From: Haliclystus octoradiatus
Lineage: Eukaryota > Cnidaria > Staurozoa > Stauromedusae > Haliclystidae
Length of the DNA stretch: 64,000 bases
Reading direction: 5' to 3'
Assembly: GCA_916610825.1 (NCBI GenBank)
Contig: OU744447.1
Coordinates: 36,449,024 to 36,513,023 of the forward strand
Part shown: positions 23,101-28,699 of the stretch, one piece after another
Layout: each line of letters opens with the position of its first letter
How positions within the stretch are numbered: the stretch's first letter is position 1
The notes under the pieces: generated by a model
What the model saw: the letters and a program-made list of their open reading frames with translations, nothing else
Databases searched by the model: none
Told to the model about the DNA's origin: nothing
Position numbers and translations under genes: made by a program

Positions 23101-25379
23101 GTGGGTCGTAGTCCAGCGCCCTAGCCACTACACCAAGGCTGCACATCCCTTTTAACCCCCTAGTAGACACCTTTTAACATTACCTACTTAGTCATAAATG
23201 GTAATGAATTAAATCATATGTTGTAATCTTCATTGACAGTGGAAGATTCTTCGTGGATGTGTCTGTCAATGCATGTTATGTTGTCAATCAAGTGTTATCA
23301 AATCACATGAAGATTATTTAGATTTTGAACCATACACACTTGCACCATTTCAACCATCAAATGATGTCACCAAAATGTATATTGCTGGTAAAGTGGTTCA
23401 CGTGGTGAAAACAAATTCTCATTATCCAAAGTATGTTCAAATTTTTTTGTTATAATAAAGGTTATCAAACATTTTCTGTGTTTGTGTTTATATTTATCAT
23501 ACAACAAATGATGGTGGACCCTACGACCAGTGCTAGGCAATAGCCCCTACCCCGTGTTCTGTTCTATAAAACTGAGAGTCACGGCATACAAGCTAGAGGA
23601 ACTTATCACTGATAGTCATTGCTCATTCTAATCAAAAATATATTTTAGCACTGTATATTGAAGCATTACTATTTAATAAACTTCTATCTGGATTTCCAAC
23701 CATATGGATGAACCAATCAGATATCACGAAGTAACATTACGTTGTATAATGTTACACTTACTGTTCATTAACTGTTCATCCATTATTTGTAATATGTTTG
23801 TGAACGGTTCATGGATTCTCATTAACTGTTCATGAACAGCATGGTTCGATAAAATGGGGGATTCTGGGACTGAGAATCCGGAAAGCTAGCTCAAATTCAG
23901 AAGGAAATATTCAAGCGCTGTATTCGAGTTTTTACAATCAGAAGAAAAATAATTTCTTTCTTTTCTGTGAAAGATAAATGTATAAAATCATATCTTATGA
24001 CAATATATGGGCAATAACCTCTAGATATAACCTGTGAAAGGTTTGCATGATGTAATCAGCCCAAAAAATGTTTCAAGGAAAAATATTTTATTATAAACAA
24101 CAATTAACAGTTCAGAAGGATTATGGATAGCTCAGTGGGTTCATGAAAAGGGAATGAATTCGACATTTTGTTTTGCAGTGGAATATTTGGATCATCTGGA
24201 ATCGTTGTAAATATCTATGTAGTTACAGTCGAACCTGTTATAACGGTCACCTCTATAAAGCGGCCACCTGTCTGTATTGGTAACTCTTAATATGTCCACA
24301 TTTTCTATTGAATCAACCCTGCATATAAAGGTCACCTGTCTATAGTGGTCAATTTGTCTACATCTTATAGGTGGCTGTTATATACAGGTTTCACTTTACT
24401 TGATTTCTAACAAAATCCATTACATAAATATAACGTTTAATGGGAATAATGTTAGATCTTTGTAAGAGCTATCATTGCACAATTACAGTTTTTTTTACAA
24501 TTTTACAGGGTTTTTGGACGTAAAAAGGCAGATTATAAAGCATTGTGGAGTGCACCATCTGATTATCAAAGTATATTAATATCTAATTTAATGTGGAAAG
24601 ACCATATGCCTGAAAATGTATTGAAAGTATTGAACGATTGTACCAATGACTATCATGAAGAAAAACAAAAACAAATCAACAAAGAATCATCTTGTAAGTA
24701 CAAGTTTCATAGTATTCCGTCAAATGAAAATTACCCCTTTGAAAAAAAGTACTTGAGTTCATTTACTTGGATTTGTCTAATGTTTCATAAACTTTTGATG
24801 AACATTGTGTTCATCCAAATTTGAGGAATTTCACTGTCATGAACCCACCACGGTTTGTTCATAAACTATTCATGACATATTTATAAACCCACAGTGAATT
24901 GTTCATAGGCCGTTCATGAATACACAATGATGTGTTCATGAACTATTCATGAACTGTTTATGAACCCACAGTAAATTGTTCATAGGCTGTTGATGAACAC
25001 ACAATAATTTATTCATAAACTATTCATGACATTTTTATAAACCCACAGTGAATTGTTCATAGGCTGTTCATAAATACACAATGATGTGTTCATGAACTAT
25101 TCATGAACTGTTTAAGAACCAAGAGTAAATTGTTTATAGGCTGTTGATGAACACACGATAATTTATCCATGAGCTTTTGCCCTGAATGTTCTAGAAGGAA
25201 ATTATTATTTAGAATATATTAATTTTATATCCAATTGTTCAGGTTCTTTTGCTGAAGAAGAAAACAAACCTCCTCCAAGTGATTCAGTGATCATCAAAGT
25301 CGAGGAATCTTCCAATGAAAGTAATTTAAAAGTAAACAATGATAATGAAGATATCATTATGAGCAATACAAAGCTGTAA
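5481..25379 (+). CDS. DAGLA: sn1-specific diacylglycerol lipase (DAGL-alpha-like core, short tail), 15 exons
   Basis: The enzyme hydrolyses diacylglycerol at sn-1 to give 2-arachidonoylglycerol at the plasma membrane. Exons: 5481-5575, 7101-7697, 8328-8475, 11124-11201, 11696-11823, 13664-13799, 15429-15512, 16548-16625, 17387-17467, 19582-19724, 20628-20696, 21629-21701, 23240-23430, 24509-24693, 25243-25379. They sum to 2,223 nt, 740 residues, with phases matching throughout. The start MPGLDAFGRRWMIGSDDL is the conserved family N-terminus. Four membrane helices lie at about residues 30-175; CRGTMSLQDVLTD, GHSLGAG (Ser490), GKDVIAR (Asp542) and GKVVHVV (His624) form the lipase core. The sequence is nearer human DAGL-alpha (VGHSLGAGTA, KWKI) than beta, yet ends about 45 residues after the HMPE block, without the long alpha tail. 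A possible ATTAAA poly(A) signal is at 25436. The symbol is by homology only. Confidence 0.93.
6605..7005. repeat. Tandem pair of ~257-bp repeat inside lipase intron 1
   Basis: The segment around 6640 (TATATTCAACGATTAATGTC followed by AATGCATGGCTTCAAA) is repeated around 6896 with the same order of words. The spacing is about 257 bp. A third, more distant relative is near 18735-18835, so it is also dispersed. Confidence 0.6.
7713..7880. repeat. MITE-like element, family GTCCGACAAAAGG, copy 1
   Basis: The ~170-bp element has terminal inverted repeats that read CCTGACAAAAGGTTTAGCC on the left and CTTTTGTTGGACC on the right. Copies 2 and 3 are at 10743 and 13436. All three are in lipase introns. 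Confidence 0.62.
8050..8137 (+). repeat. Partial MITE, family ACAGTSAAACCTGT (right end only)
   Basis: Matches the right half of the element found whole at 17176-17355: GACATTGCAGAGGTGACCAC to the end GGTCTGACTGTAG. Confidence 0.7.
8328..8475 (+). CDS. DAGLA: Lipase exon 3: VPSD-AGL-LL motif
   Basis: The exon follows GTTTTAG and ends before GTAAGA in phase 0. It encodes DLVPSDVLAGLVLLRRQQ, which matches the conserved D(I/L)VPSDI-AGL-LL segment just after the membrane domain of vertebrate DAGLs. The rest is a charged linker. Confidence 0.92.
8700..9585. other. Lipase intron 3, left part: no recognised feature
   Basis: AT-rich intronic sequence without coding signs. The last ~150 bp before the foldback at 9588 are distantly repeated, inverted, near 39660-39830. 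Confidence 0.4.
9588..9772. repeat. Foldback element with ~65-bp arms
   Basis: TTCCGTGAACTATGCTCTGA followed by TAGCACCACTCGAG on the left is mirrored by CTCGTGGTGCTATCAGAGCA and TAGTTCACGGAAAG on the right. The inner arm pairs GAGAAAACTCGAAGG with CCTTCTCGTTTTCTC. A diverged copy without perfect ends lies at 46005-46160. Confidence 0.78.
10228..10565. repeat. TTCATGAAC-type palindromic element, split copy, with (ATG)n tract
   Basis: The left end GACAGTTCATGAACAATTC and the right end TGAACTCCTGAACTGTTTTTC match the two ends of the compact palindromic element at 14871-14990. Between them lie about 230 bp ending in TTCTGAATAAATGATG and a run of ATG triplets (10497-10530). The insert may be a retroposon tail that landed in the element; this is inference. 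Confidence 0.5.
10743..10920. repeat. MITE-like element, family GTCCGACAAAAGG, copy 2
   Basis: Best-preserved copy: left end GTCCGACAAAAGGTTCAGCC, right end CCACTTTTGTCGGACC, about 175 bp. Confidence 0.7.
11124..11823 (+). CDS. DAGLA: Lipase exons 4-5: linker and AVAIYGW motif
   Basis: Exon 4 (11124-11201) encodes a 26-residue basic linker. Exon 5 (11696-11823) encodes FKYAVAIYGWLFYVFNHCG, equivalent to the M-FALAAYGWP-Y block of vertebrate DAGLs that opens the hydrolase fold. It ends in phase 2. The 494-bp intron between them is mostly a family-A SINE at 11231-11600, which begins only 29 bp after the exon 4 donor. Confidence 0.9.
11231..11600 (+). repeat. tRNA-derived SINE, family A, copy 2
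   Basis: The head GGATTAGCTCAGATGGCAGA carries the A box and TCGTTCAAATCCCC the B box. The body ends near TAGGGCGACACTGT. It is the longest and least diverged copy in the window. Confidence 0.85.
11830..12715. other. Lipase intron 5, left part: local duplication
   Basis: GTAAGATTTTCTCAAATTTG, which is the end of exon 5, recurs in diverged form near 12124 and 12696. These look like duplicated scraps of the exon end and are not coding. Nothing else is recognised. Confidence 0.45.
12717..12893. repeat. TTCATGAAC-type palindromic element
   Basis: The ends CCCTGCGGAAAACAGTTC and GGACTGTTTTTCGCCAGGG are inverted copies of each other. The interior is made of GTTCATGAACTGTT-like words. Confidence 0.65.
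12930..13345. repeat. Dispersed repeat, inverted relative of 21090-21535, plus TTCATGAAC end
   Basis: GAGCCCTTTGCAAACGGCAG and TTGGAAAATGTTTGATGG match, in the other orientation and order, the repeat at 21090-21535. Positions 13255-13345 are another TTCATGAAC-rich end. The structure suggests a long-armed foldback family. Confidence 0.5.
13436..13614. repeat. MITE-like element, family GTCCGACAAAAGG, copy 3
   Basis: Left end TCCGACAAAGGGTTCAGC and right end TTTTTGTCGGATC; more diverged than copy 2. It ends about 50 bp upstream of lipase exon 6. Confidence 0.62.
13664..13799 (+). CDS. DAGLA: Lipase exon 6: cysteine cluster and EDDNCC motif
   Basis: After TTTCTGTTTCAG the exon encodes SCCCCCQKAKTS and then IEDDNCCLC, which matches IEEDNCCGC of human DAGL-alpha. 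The five-cysteine run is a plausible palmitoylation site; that role is inference. It ends DIIYISHHSN in phase 0. Confidence 0.9.
13850..14295 (-). mobile_element. LINE 3' fragment (reverse transcriptase C-terminus)
   Basis: On the minus strand, 14235-14026 encode KIINNLLDLPMDSLFSF, then TRGHSLRIKQQHINRNNQTL. After a frame change come RVITWWNSLDESVVLSPSFN and AFKQRLD, ending about 13925. This is the usual C-terminal block of CR1/L2/Jockey-type reverse transcriptases (vYKilNgl..D.LF.....TRGH...FF..RVv..WNSLp..vv...s...Fk..LD). It is a 5'-truncated dead copy in lipase intron 6. Confidence 0.78.
14316..14567. repeat. MITE-like element with CAGGSTGTCACAAAG ends
   Basis: CAGGCTGTCACAAAG on the left mirrors CTTTGTGACACCCTG on the right, enclosing about 250 bp. 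Inner ends also pair (TGGTTCCCGGAAGGCC and GTGGTTCCCGGAAGAC as direct words). One copy seen. Confidence 0.6.
14650..14845 (-). repeat. tRNA-derived SINE, family B, degenerate copy
   Basis: Minus-strand order is tRNA-like head (near 14845), GATGCC/GGAAGGCC core, then AACCAGCCACCCCGGTGA tail near 14690. It matches the intact copy at 47749 with many changes. Confidence 0.6.
14871..14990. repeat. TTCATGAAC-type palindromic element, compact copy
   Basis: About 118 bp, nearly a perfect inverted repeat: CCCCTGGGAAAAACAGTTC and AGGAGTTCATGAACAG on the left, CTGTTCATGAACTCCTGAAA and TTTTCGCAGGGG on the right. This is the reference copy of the family in this window. Confidence 0.8.
15429..15512 (+). 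CDS. DAGLA: Lipase exon 7: RGTMSL motif
   Basis: Encodes VFQTPFCCVMDHKRRCIVL followed by CRGTMSLQ. The RGT-S segment is a conserved strand of the lipase fold near the active site. Phase 0 at both ends; donor GTAGAT. Confidence 0.9.
15918..16016. repeat. Short foldback
   Basis: AACAATTATCAAACGAGATT and GAGCACGACACTG are mirrored by CAGTGTCATGCGAAATCGAG and TTTGATAATTGTT. Arms of about 33 bp and a ~32-bp loop. Confidence 0.65.
16548..17467 (+). CDS. DAGLA: Lipase exons 8-9: DVLTD motif and helix
   Basis: Exon 8 (16548-16625) encodes DVLTDCMIEAEPIPVEGG, the counterpart of DALTDL...LPVEGHHGTWLGHKG in DAGL-alpha; donor GTACGT. Exon 9 (17387-17467) encodes GILAAALQILDTIKKNQVLE, ending at GTATGT only about 20 bp before the start of the 230-bp tandem array. 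Confidence 0.9.
16890..17145. repeat. Foldback plus (TTA)n-tailed repeat
   Basis: AAAATGAGAGTCAAAAATGA and AACATTCTAGATTT are mirrored exactly by AAATCTAGAATGTT and TCATTTTTGACTCTCATTTT, giving ~33-bp perfect arms. The following 100 bp (ATATAAATGCTCTGATTAAT onward, then an ATT run) recur at 25745-25860. Confidence 0.7.
17176..17355 (+). repeat. MITE, family ACAGTSAAACCTGT, complete copy
   Basis: About 180 bp with inverted ends: ACAGTGAAACCTGTATATAA left, ATAACAGGTTTGACTGTA right, flanked by TA. The interior reads GACCACTATAGACAGGTGG repeatedly. It lies 31 bp before exon 9. Confidence 0.82.
17489..18408 (+). repeat. Tandem array, four units of exactly 230 bp, each spacer + MITE
   Basis: Each unit is a ~51-bp spacer (ACGTAGATGAAGTTTGATGA onward) plus one ~179-bp MITE of the ACAGTSAAACCTGT family. 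MITE starts at 17541, 17771, 18001 and 18231 give a constant period of 230 bp. The units differ by only a few bases each, so the amplification is recent compared with the scattered MITE copies. Confidence 0.9.
18989..19171 (-). repeat. MITE, family ACAGTSAAACCTGT, inverted full copy
   Basis: ACAGTCAAACCTGTTATAAC to GGTTACACTGTA, full length and in the opposite orientation to the array. Confidence 0.8.
19172..19432 (+). repeat. Dispersed ~240-bp repeat, copy 1
   Basis: GAAAACAAGGTTTTGCTTTT, TTTTGCAAGCCTG, TGACGGAACGAAAAT and ATCTGTCCAATGAGA occur in the same order at 60190-60422. No terminal repeats seen. Confidence 0.6.
19582..20696 (+). CDS. DAGLA: Lipase exons 10-11: GHSLG nucleophile and catalytic aspartate
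   Basis: Exon 10 (19582-19724) encodes ERGTKDYNLVLVGHSLGAG, the nucleophile elbow with Ser490, then FLLRPRFPNLICFAYSTPG. It is almost the DAGL-alpha sequence. Exon 11 (20628-20696) follows a T-rich tract and TGTAG, and encodes KFITSVVVGKDVIAR with the likely catalytic Asp542. Phase 2 joins both sides. Confidence 0.94.
19880..20620. other. Lipase intron 10: TTCATGAAC-like words
   Basis: Positions 20337-20475 are a worn TTCATGAAC-type element (GAACTGTTCATAAAAG, GTTCATGAACTC). The rest shows no feature. Confidence 0.45.
20820..21010. repeat. TTCATGAAC-type palindromic element, diverged
   Basis: Words such as TATGAACAGTTCATGGG and GTTTCATGAACACTTAATG, with CATCACAGGGG at the right end, match the family seen at 14871. 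Confidence 0.5.
21090..21535. repeat. Long-armed foldback or dispersed repeat
   Basis: GAGCCCTTGCCAAACAACAG near the left is mirrored by GTCGTTTGCCCAGAGCTT near the right. Shares long blocks with 12930-13260 in inverted order. It ends about 95 bp before exon 12. Confidence 0.55.
21629..23430 (+). CDS. DAGLA: Lipase exons 12-13: regulatory insert and catalytic histidine
   Basis: Exon 12 (21629-21701) encodes LSLHTLEDLRHKIVSIIKET. Exon 13 (23240-23430) encodes WKILRGCVCQCMLCCQSS, a second cysteine cluster, and later GKVVHVVKTN with the likely catalytic His624. The Asp-to-His span is about 82 residues, shorter than in human DAGLs, so the regulatory insert is reduced. The 1.5-kb intron between them carries a partial MITE and a family-B SINE. 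Confidence 0.9.
22770..22894 (-). repeat. MITE, family ACAGTSAAACCTGT, partial inverted copy
   Basis: TCCAAAATAGTATTTTCTAT through TATATACAGGTTCCACTGTA; the other half is missing. Confidence 0.7.
22950..23150 (-). repeat. tRNA-derived SINE, family B, copy
   Basis: Minus strand: GCAGCCTTGGTGTAGTGGCT is the A-box head, GGGTTCAATCCC the B box, then GTCAGGAAGGGCATCCGGC, and a tail ending AAAAAGTTGTAAGCTT. It lies 90 bp before exon 13. Confidence 0.82.
23755..23850. repeat. TTCATGAAC-type element, fragment
   Basis: CTGTTCATTAACTGTTCATC and CATTAACTGTTCATGAACAG; no clear ends. Confidence 0.45.
24224..24400 (-). repeat. MITE, family ACAGTSAAACCTGT, inverted copy
   Basis: ACAGTCGAACCTGTTATAAC to TATACAGGTTTCACTTTA; near full length. 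Confidence 0.78.
24509..25379 (+). CDS. DAGLA: Lipase exons 14-15: C-terminal block and short tail
   Basis: Exon 14 (24509-24693) encodes LWSAPSDYQSILISNLMWKD and then HMPENVLKVLND, equivalent to the H(M/L)P-V block of DAGLs. Exon 15 (25243-25379) encodes a 45-residue acidic tail with PPPSDSVIIKVEESS and ends LWSAPSD-independent at TAA 25377. The 549-bp intron between them is filled with a ~77-bp tandem repeat. Confidence 0.9.
24755..25185. repeat. Tandem ~77-bp repeat of TTCATGAAC-type sequence
   Basis: The phrase ACCCACAGTGAATTGTTCAT recurs with small changes near 24887, 24964, 25040 and 25118, a period of about 77 bp. Alternate units are more alike (TGATGTGTTCATGAACTATT in two of them), which suggests a 154-bp two-unit step. 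It fills most of the last lipase intron. Confidence 0.75.
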
Positions 25380-25435
25380 TAATAATTATCTAATTATTCT
25401 GAATTTTAACTATGTAAATATGCTATGTATGATTA

Positions 25436-25441
25436 ATTAAA
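25436..25441 (+). promoter_or_regulatory. Possible lipase poly(A) signal
   Basis: ATTAAA lies 57 bp after the stop codon in AT-rich sequence. It is a common variant signal, but by itself weak evidence. Confidence 0.35.
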
Positions 25442-25499
25442 TATTTTAAATCTTTCGAATAGAAATCTTACACACAAATAATAGAATTATAATAGAAAT

Positions 25500-26100
25500 A
25501 GAAATACACACATATATATATATATATATATTGTAGGTTAGTATGTCCCGTCGTATGGAACAATGTTAACAGGCAAATTTGATAAAAAGATTTAAACATA
25601 TGCATTGACTGTTATAGACTGTATATTTACAACAATTAATATAGATAGATACAACGAAGTCGACAGTTCCATTCCATTGTTGTCTACTACGTCAATCACT
25701 TGCTGTTTATATATATTTATAGATTTTCAACAATTTTCGGCTTTCATTTTATATAAATGCTCTGATTAATTTCATTGAGCAATATACCAAGAACTGGTGT
25801 GGAACAATCCCACTATTTATATTATTATTATATTATTATTATTATTATTATTATAGCTTTTCAACGATTCATAATTTCAAATTTCAAAAATTTGATACAC
25901 TTCACATTGCTTGTATGATGACGAATATGTAAGAGCTATGTAACTTCTGGTTTCAGTTTATTTTATTCAATGTTTACCGTGTATAAATTCTCAGTTGACA
26001 AAGAAACAAACTGCTTTCAAGCCGTTGCATCGAAACATTGTTAATAAGAGCTGGAATACATTTTAGTATGAAGGATAATGAACAACACATCACAGTTAAA
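25500..26100. repeat. Intergenic simple repeats and shared (TTA)n-tailed repeat
   Basis: A TA run lies at 25508-25531 and an ATT run at 25822-25856. Positions 25735-25860 share ATATAAATGCTCTGATTAAT and CAAGAACTGGTGT with 17025-17140. CATCGAAACATTGTTAATAA near 26030 is Penelope-tail-like. Confidence 0.6.
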
Positions 26101-26104
26101 TATC

Positions 26105-26318
26105 TTTTGACGTTTCGACTTGCTGGTTGTCATTATCAAGGTTAAAAAGAAATATTTTATGATTTTAGAAGCAAGATAACATATTTAGGTAAAAATGTGT
26201 TAGAATCTGTATGTTACATCGTGAGAAATTTTACCTATATCTATCCTGTAATTTCATAAAATGTTTCTTTTTAACCTTGATAATATATGACAATAGTAGG
26301 TCGAAATGTCAGAACAAA
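26105..26318. repeat. Foldback with ~95-bp arms
   Basis: TGACGTTTCGACTTGCTGGT, ATTATCAAGGTTAAAAAGAA and ATATTTTATGATTT on the left are mirrored by AAATTTCATAAAATG-type sequence, TTCTTTTTAACCTTGATAAT and AGTAGGTCGAAATGTCAG on the right. Confidence 0.72.
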
Positions 26319-26329
26319 CTTATTGTAAT

Positions 26330-26935
26330 TTACACTATTCGATGATCTGTATTCTGATTGGTGTTTCAGTATCATTCACGAAGAAATTGTAGTGGGTGGA
26401 ATGAACGAAGTATTGATTAATACCACCACACATACATAGGCGTTGATAAGATATATATTTGTGTAATTGTAATAATAATAACTGTAGCTGGCCACCAACA
26501 GGGAGAGGATGAATGAGGGTTAATATGACCGTTGATAAACAGAGCCTCTGTGAAGGTGGACCAGCTTTGCTAATATAGGTGTTGTCGCCACGAAGGGCAG
26601 ACGAGAAGAGGGTTGATATATTACATACAGTGATTTACATTACAAGGTATACGTGATTACAAACGGAAGCTTTACAGTTAACAAAGGAAATACATTATGG
26701 ATAAGACAATAGACATAAAACAATCCACTACAAAATCGAAGACAAGTTGACTTAATAAAATTCATGAGTTTAATCACGTGATGTTGTCAGGCTAGACTCA
26801 TTGTGATCAGTTCAGAAAATACCGCCATTATTGCATTGTAAACTATTGACGACCAATCAAATTGCTAAGAATCAATCGATGATTATCATTCGACTTTTAT
26901 CTGCAAACTTAACGACCGATCATTCAACTTACTGG
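26330..26935. other. Intergenic, no recognised feature
   Basis: GC is a little higher near 26480-26620 (CCACCAACAGGGAGAGGATG, GTCGCCACGAAGGGCAGACG), which looks repeat-derived, but I cannot name a family. No coding frame. Confidence 0.35.
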
Positions 26936-26939
26936 GACT

Positions 26940-27288
26940 TTGGGATTAGCTCAGATGGCTGAGCAACCGAATTTCAGATCGGATTATATTTGATCGACTG
27001 TGGTTCAAATCCCCCAAAGGTCAACTCAGCCTTGTTTTTATCTAATATATCAAAAGAATACTATCTAAGGATGGCGGAAGAAATTGTCTAAAGCGAATTA
27101 CATTGTGAGTAGCTGCGGTGCATCGTTGTGCATTGACAAGTGAGACCTATCTTTTTCATGGAATCTGTTGGACTTGATCTGCAGTTTCAAGGCTGAGAGC
27201 ATTTAACATCATTCCTCTCAGCGAAAAAAGCCACTCTTCTAGAAATAGAGGAATGGTACGGTTGCCTTCGGTAGGGCGAAACATTTTG
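26940..27288 (+). repeat. tRNA-derived SINE, family A, copy 3
   Basis: GGATTAGCTCAGATGGCTGA head with B box TGGTTCAAATCCCC; the body ends GGTAGGGCGAAAC. Confidence 0.82.
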
Positions 27289-27299
27289 GAATATTCGAT

Positions 27300-28699
27300 A
27301 GTTTCAGAATGATTCTTAGCGATCATTTCCAAGCTGTAATATACCTGTTGAAAAATTACACTTTTTTGATAAGAGATTCGACAATTTATGCTTATGCTAG
27401 TAGGACACATAGGTATGGAATAGAAGGCTCAACCATCACAAAAAAGGAAAACACAAATTTTTGAATTTCAATGTGTGCATGGATGTGTGCAATTTTATGA
27501 GCACGATTTCTACAATATTGATACAACAATAAAATGTGTATACGACACGTGATACAATTTCCCCAACTGTGGTCATGGTTACATATTTAAAATAACAATG
27601 AAGATTGATTGACACCTTAACGTTGATGCATTATTTATCATAACTTGATAGAGATTTAAATAGTTTGTTTTGCTGCTCTCACTAAAAAAAGCATGAAAAT
27701 ACTACAATTTGTACAAAAATTAAATAATACTGTCTTTGAGAGCGTCATATTTACAAAAATAATATAAGGTTAAATTTTAATACATCTATGAACAAGTTTT
27801 GTTAAGCTTTGAAGTCCCAAAATAATGTTCGTCTTTTGGAAAATTCGTTTGTTTTCTTAGAGAAGTGCATCGGTTTTCAATTTGAAAGTTACAATTTTGA
27901 CAACCTAAGATTATACAGGAGATCATGGATTAGTAAACTAATGTAAAATAATGTTTTCCAAATGCTGCTGTGCTTCAGTCTGAAAGAAAAGTTCAATAAT
28001 GAACAACGTTTCGACTTTCATTTGAGGCCATTATCAAGTTGAAATATCAAAATTAATAGTTGTCTATTTAATAGGTTTTACAAAACGATTAATAGTCAAC
28101 ATTTTTAATTTTATATTTCTTTTAAATCTATATGAAATCAAGAAAGCTATTTTAGTATAACGTGTACATTTTATCTTGTTTGAACGTGATGATGGTATCA
28201 GAGGAATTGCTGGTACATTCATATATTTGTTTTGTGCTATAGCATTTGCGTGAAATATGTGCATGAGATATGTCCTAAATTATTTCTTGGAATCAGATTT
28301 ATCGACTCGTTTCTGTCATAAAATAATTTTGGCTTGGTGTTCTGTTTTGAATAGCTAAAATACACGTTCTCAACAATTTAGTTACTGTAAAACTAAATCA
28401 GCCTAAACAAACCTAGCAACGCGGGGGACTAATTGCTAATACAATTACATATACCATTGCTACTAAGCATCTATTCTGTCACCGTGTAATACCATGATGG
28501 AATGCCTTGTCTAAAGATATTGTTACCTCTAAAACCTTTTAAGCAGTTTTTAAGAACAGTATAGATAATATTGCTTATCACGTTTTTGCTAAATAAATAC
28601 ATAGCATAATCACTAATCATGTAACAGTTTAATAAGTGGGTCAATTGAGAATGCGTTATATTGGATTGGACCTAAATCACCTATTATTTACCTTCGGAT
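27300..28699. other. Intergenic between the two convergent genes
   Basis: No gene seen. AACAACGTTTCGACTTTCAT near 28000 is a Penelope-tail-like word. ATTAAA on the minus strand at 28633-28628, about 70 bp past the multidomain gene's stop, is a possible poly(A) signal. Confidence 0.4.

Noticed and set aside
24543-24824. Lipase exon 14 read on past GTAAGT to a stop at 24824 as the true C-terminus
   Set aside because: A good donor at 24694 joins in phase to exon 15 and the extension is made of tandem-repeat sequence, although an alternative short isoform cannot be excluded.
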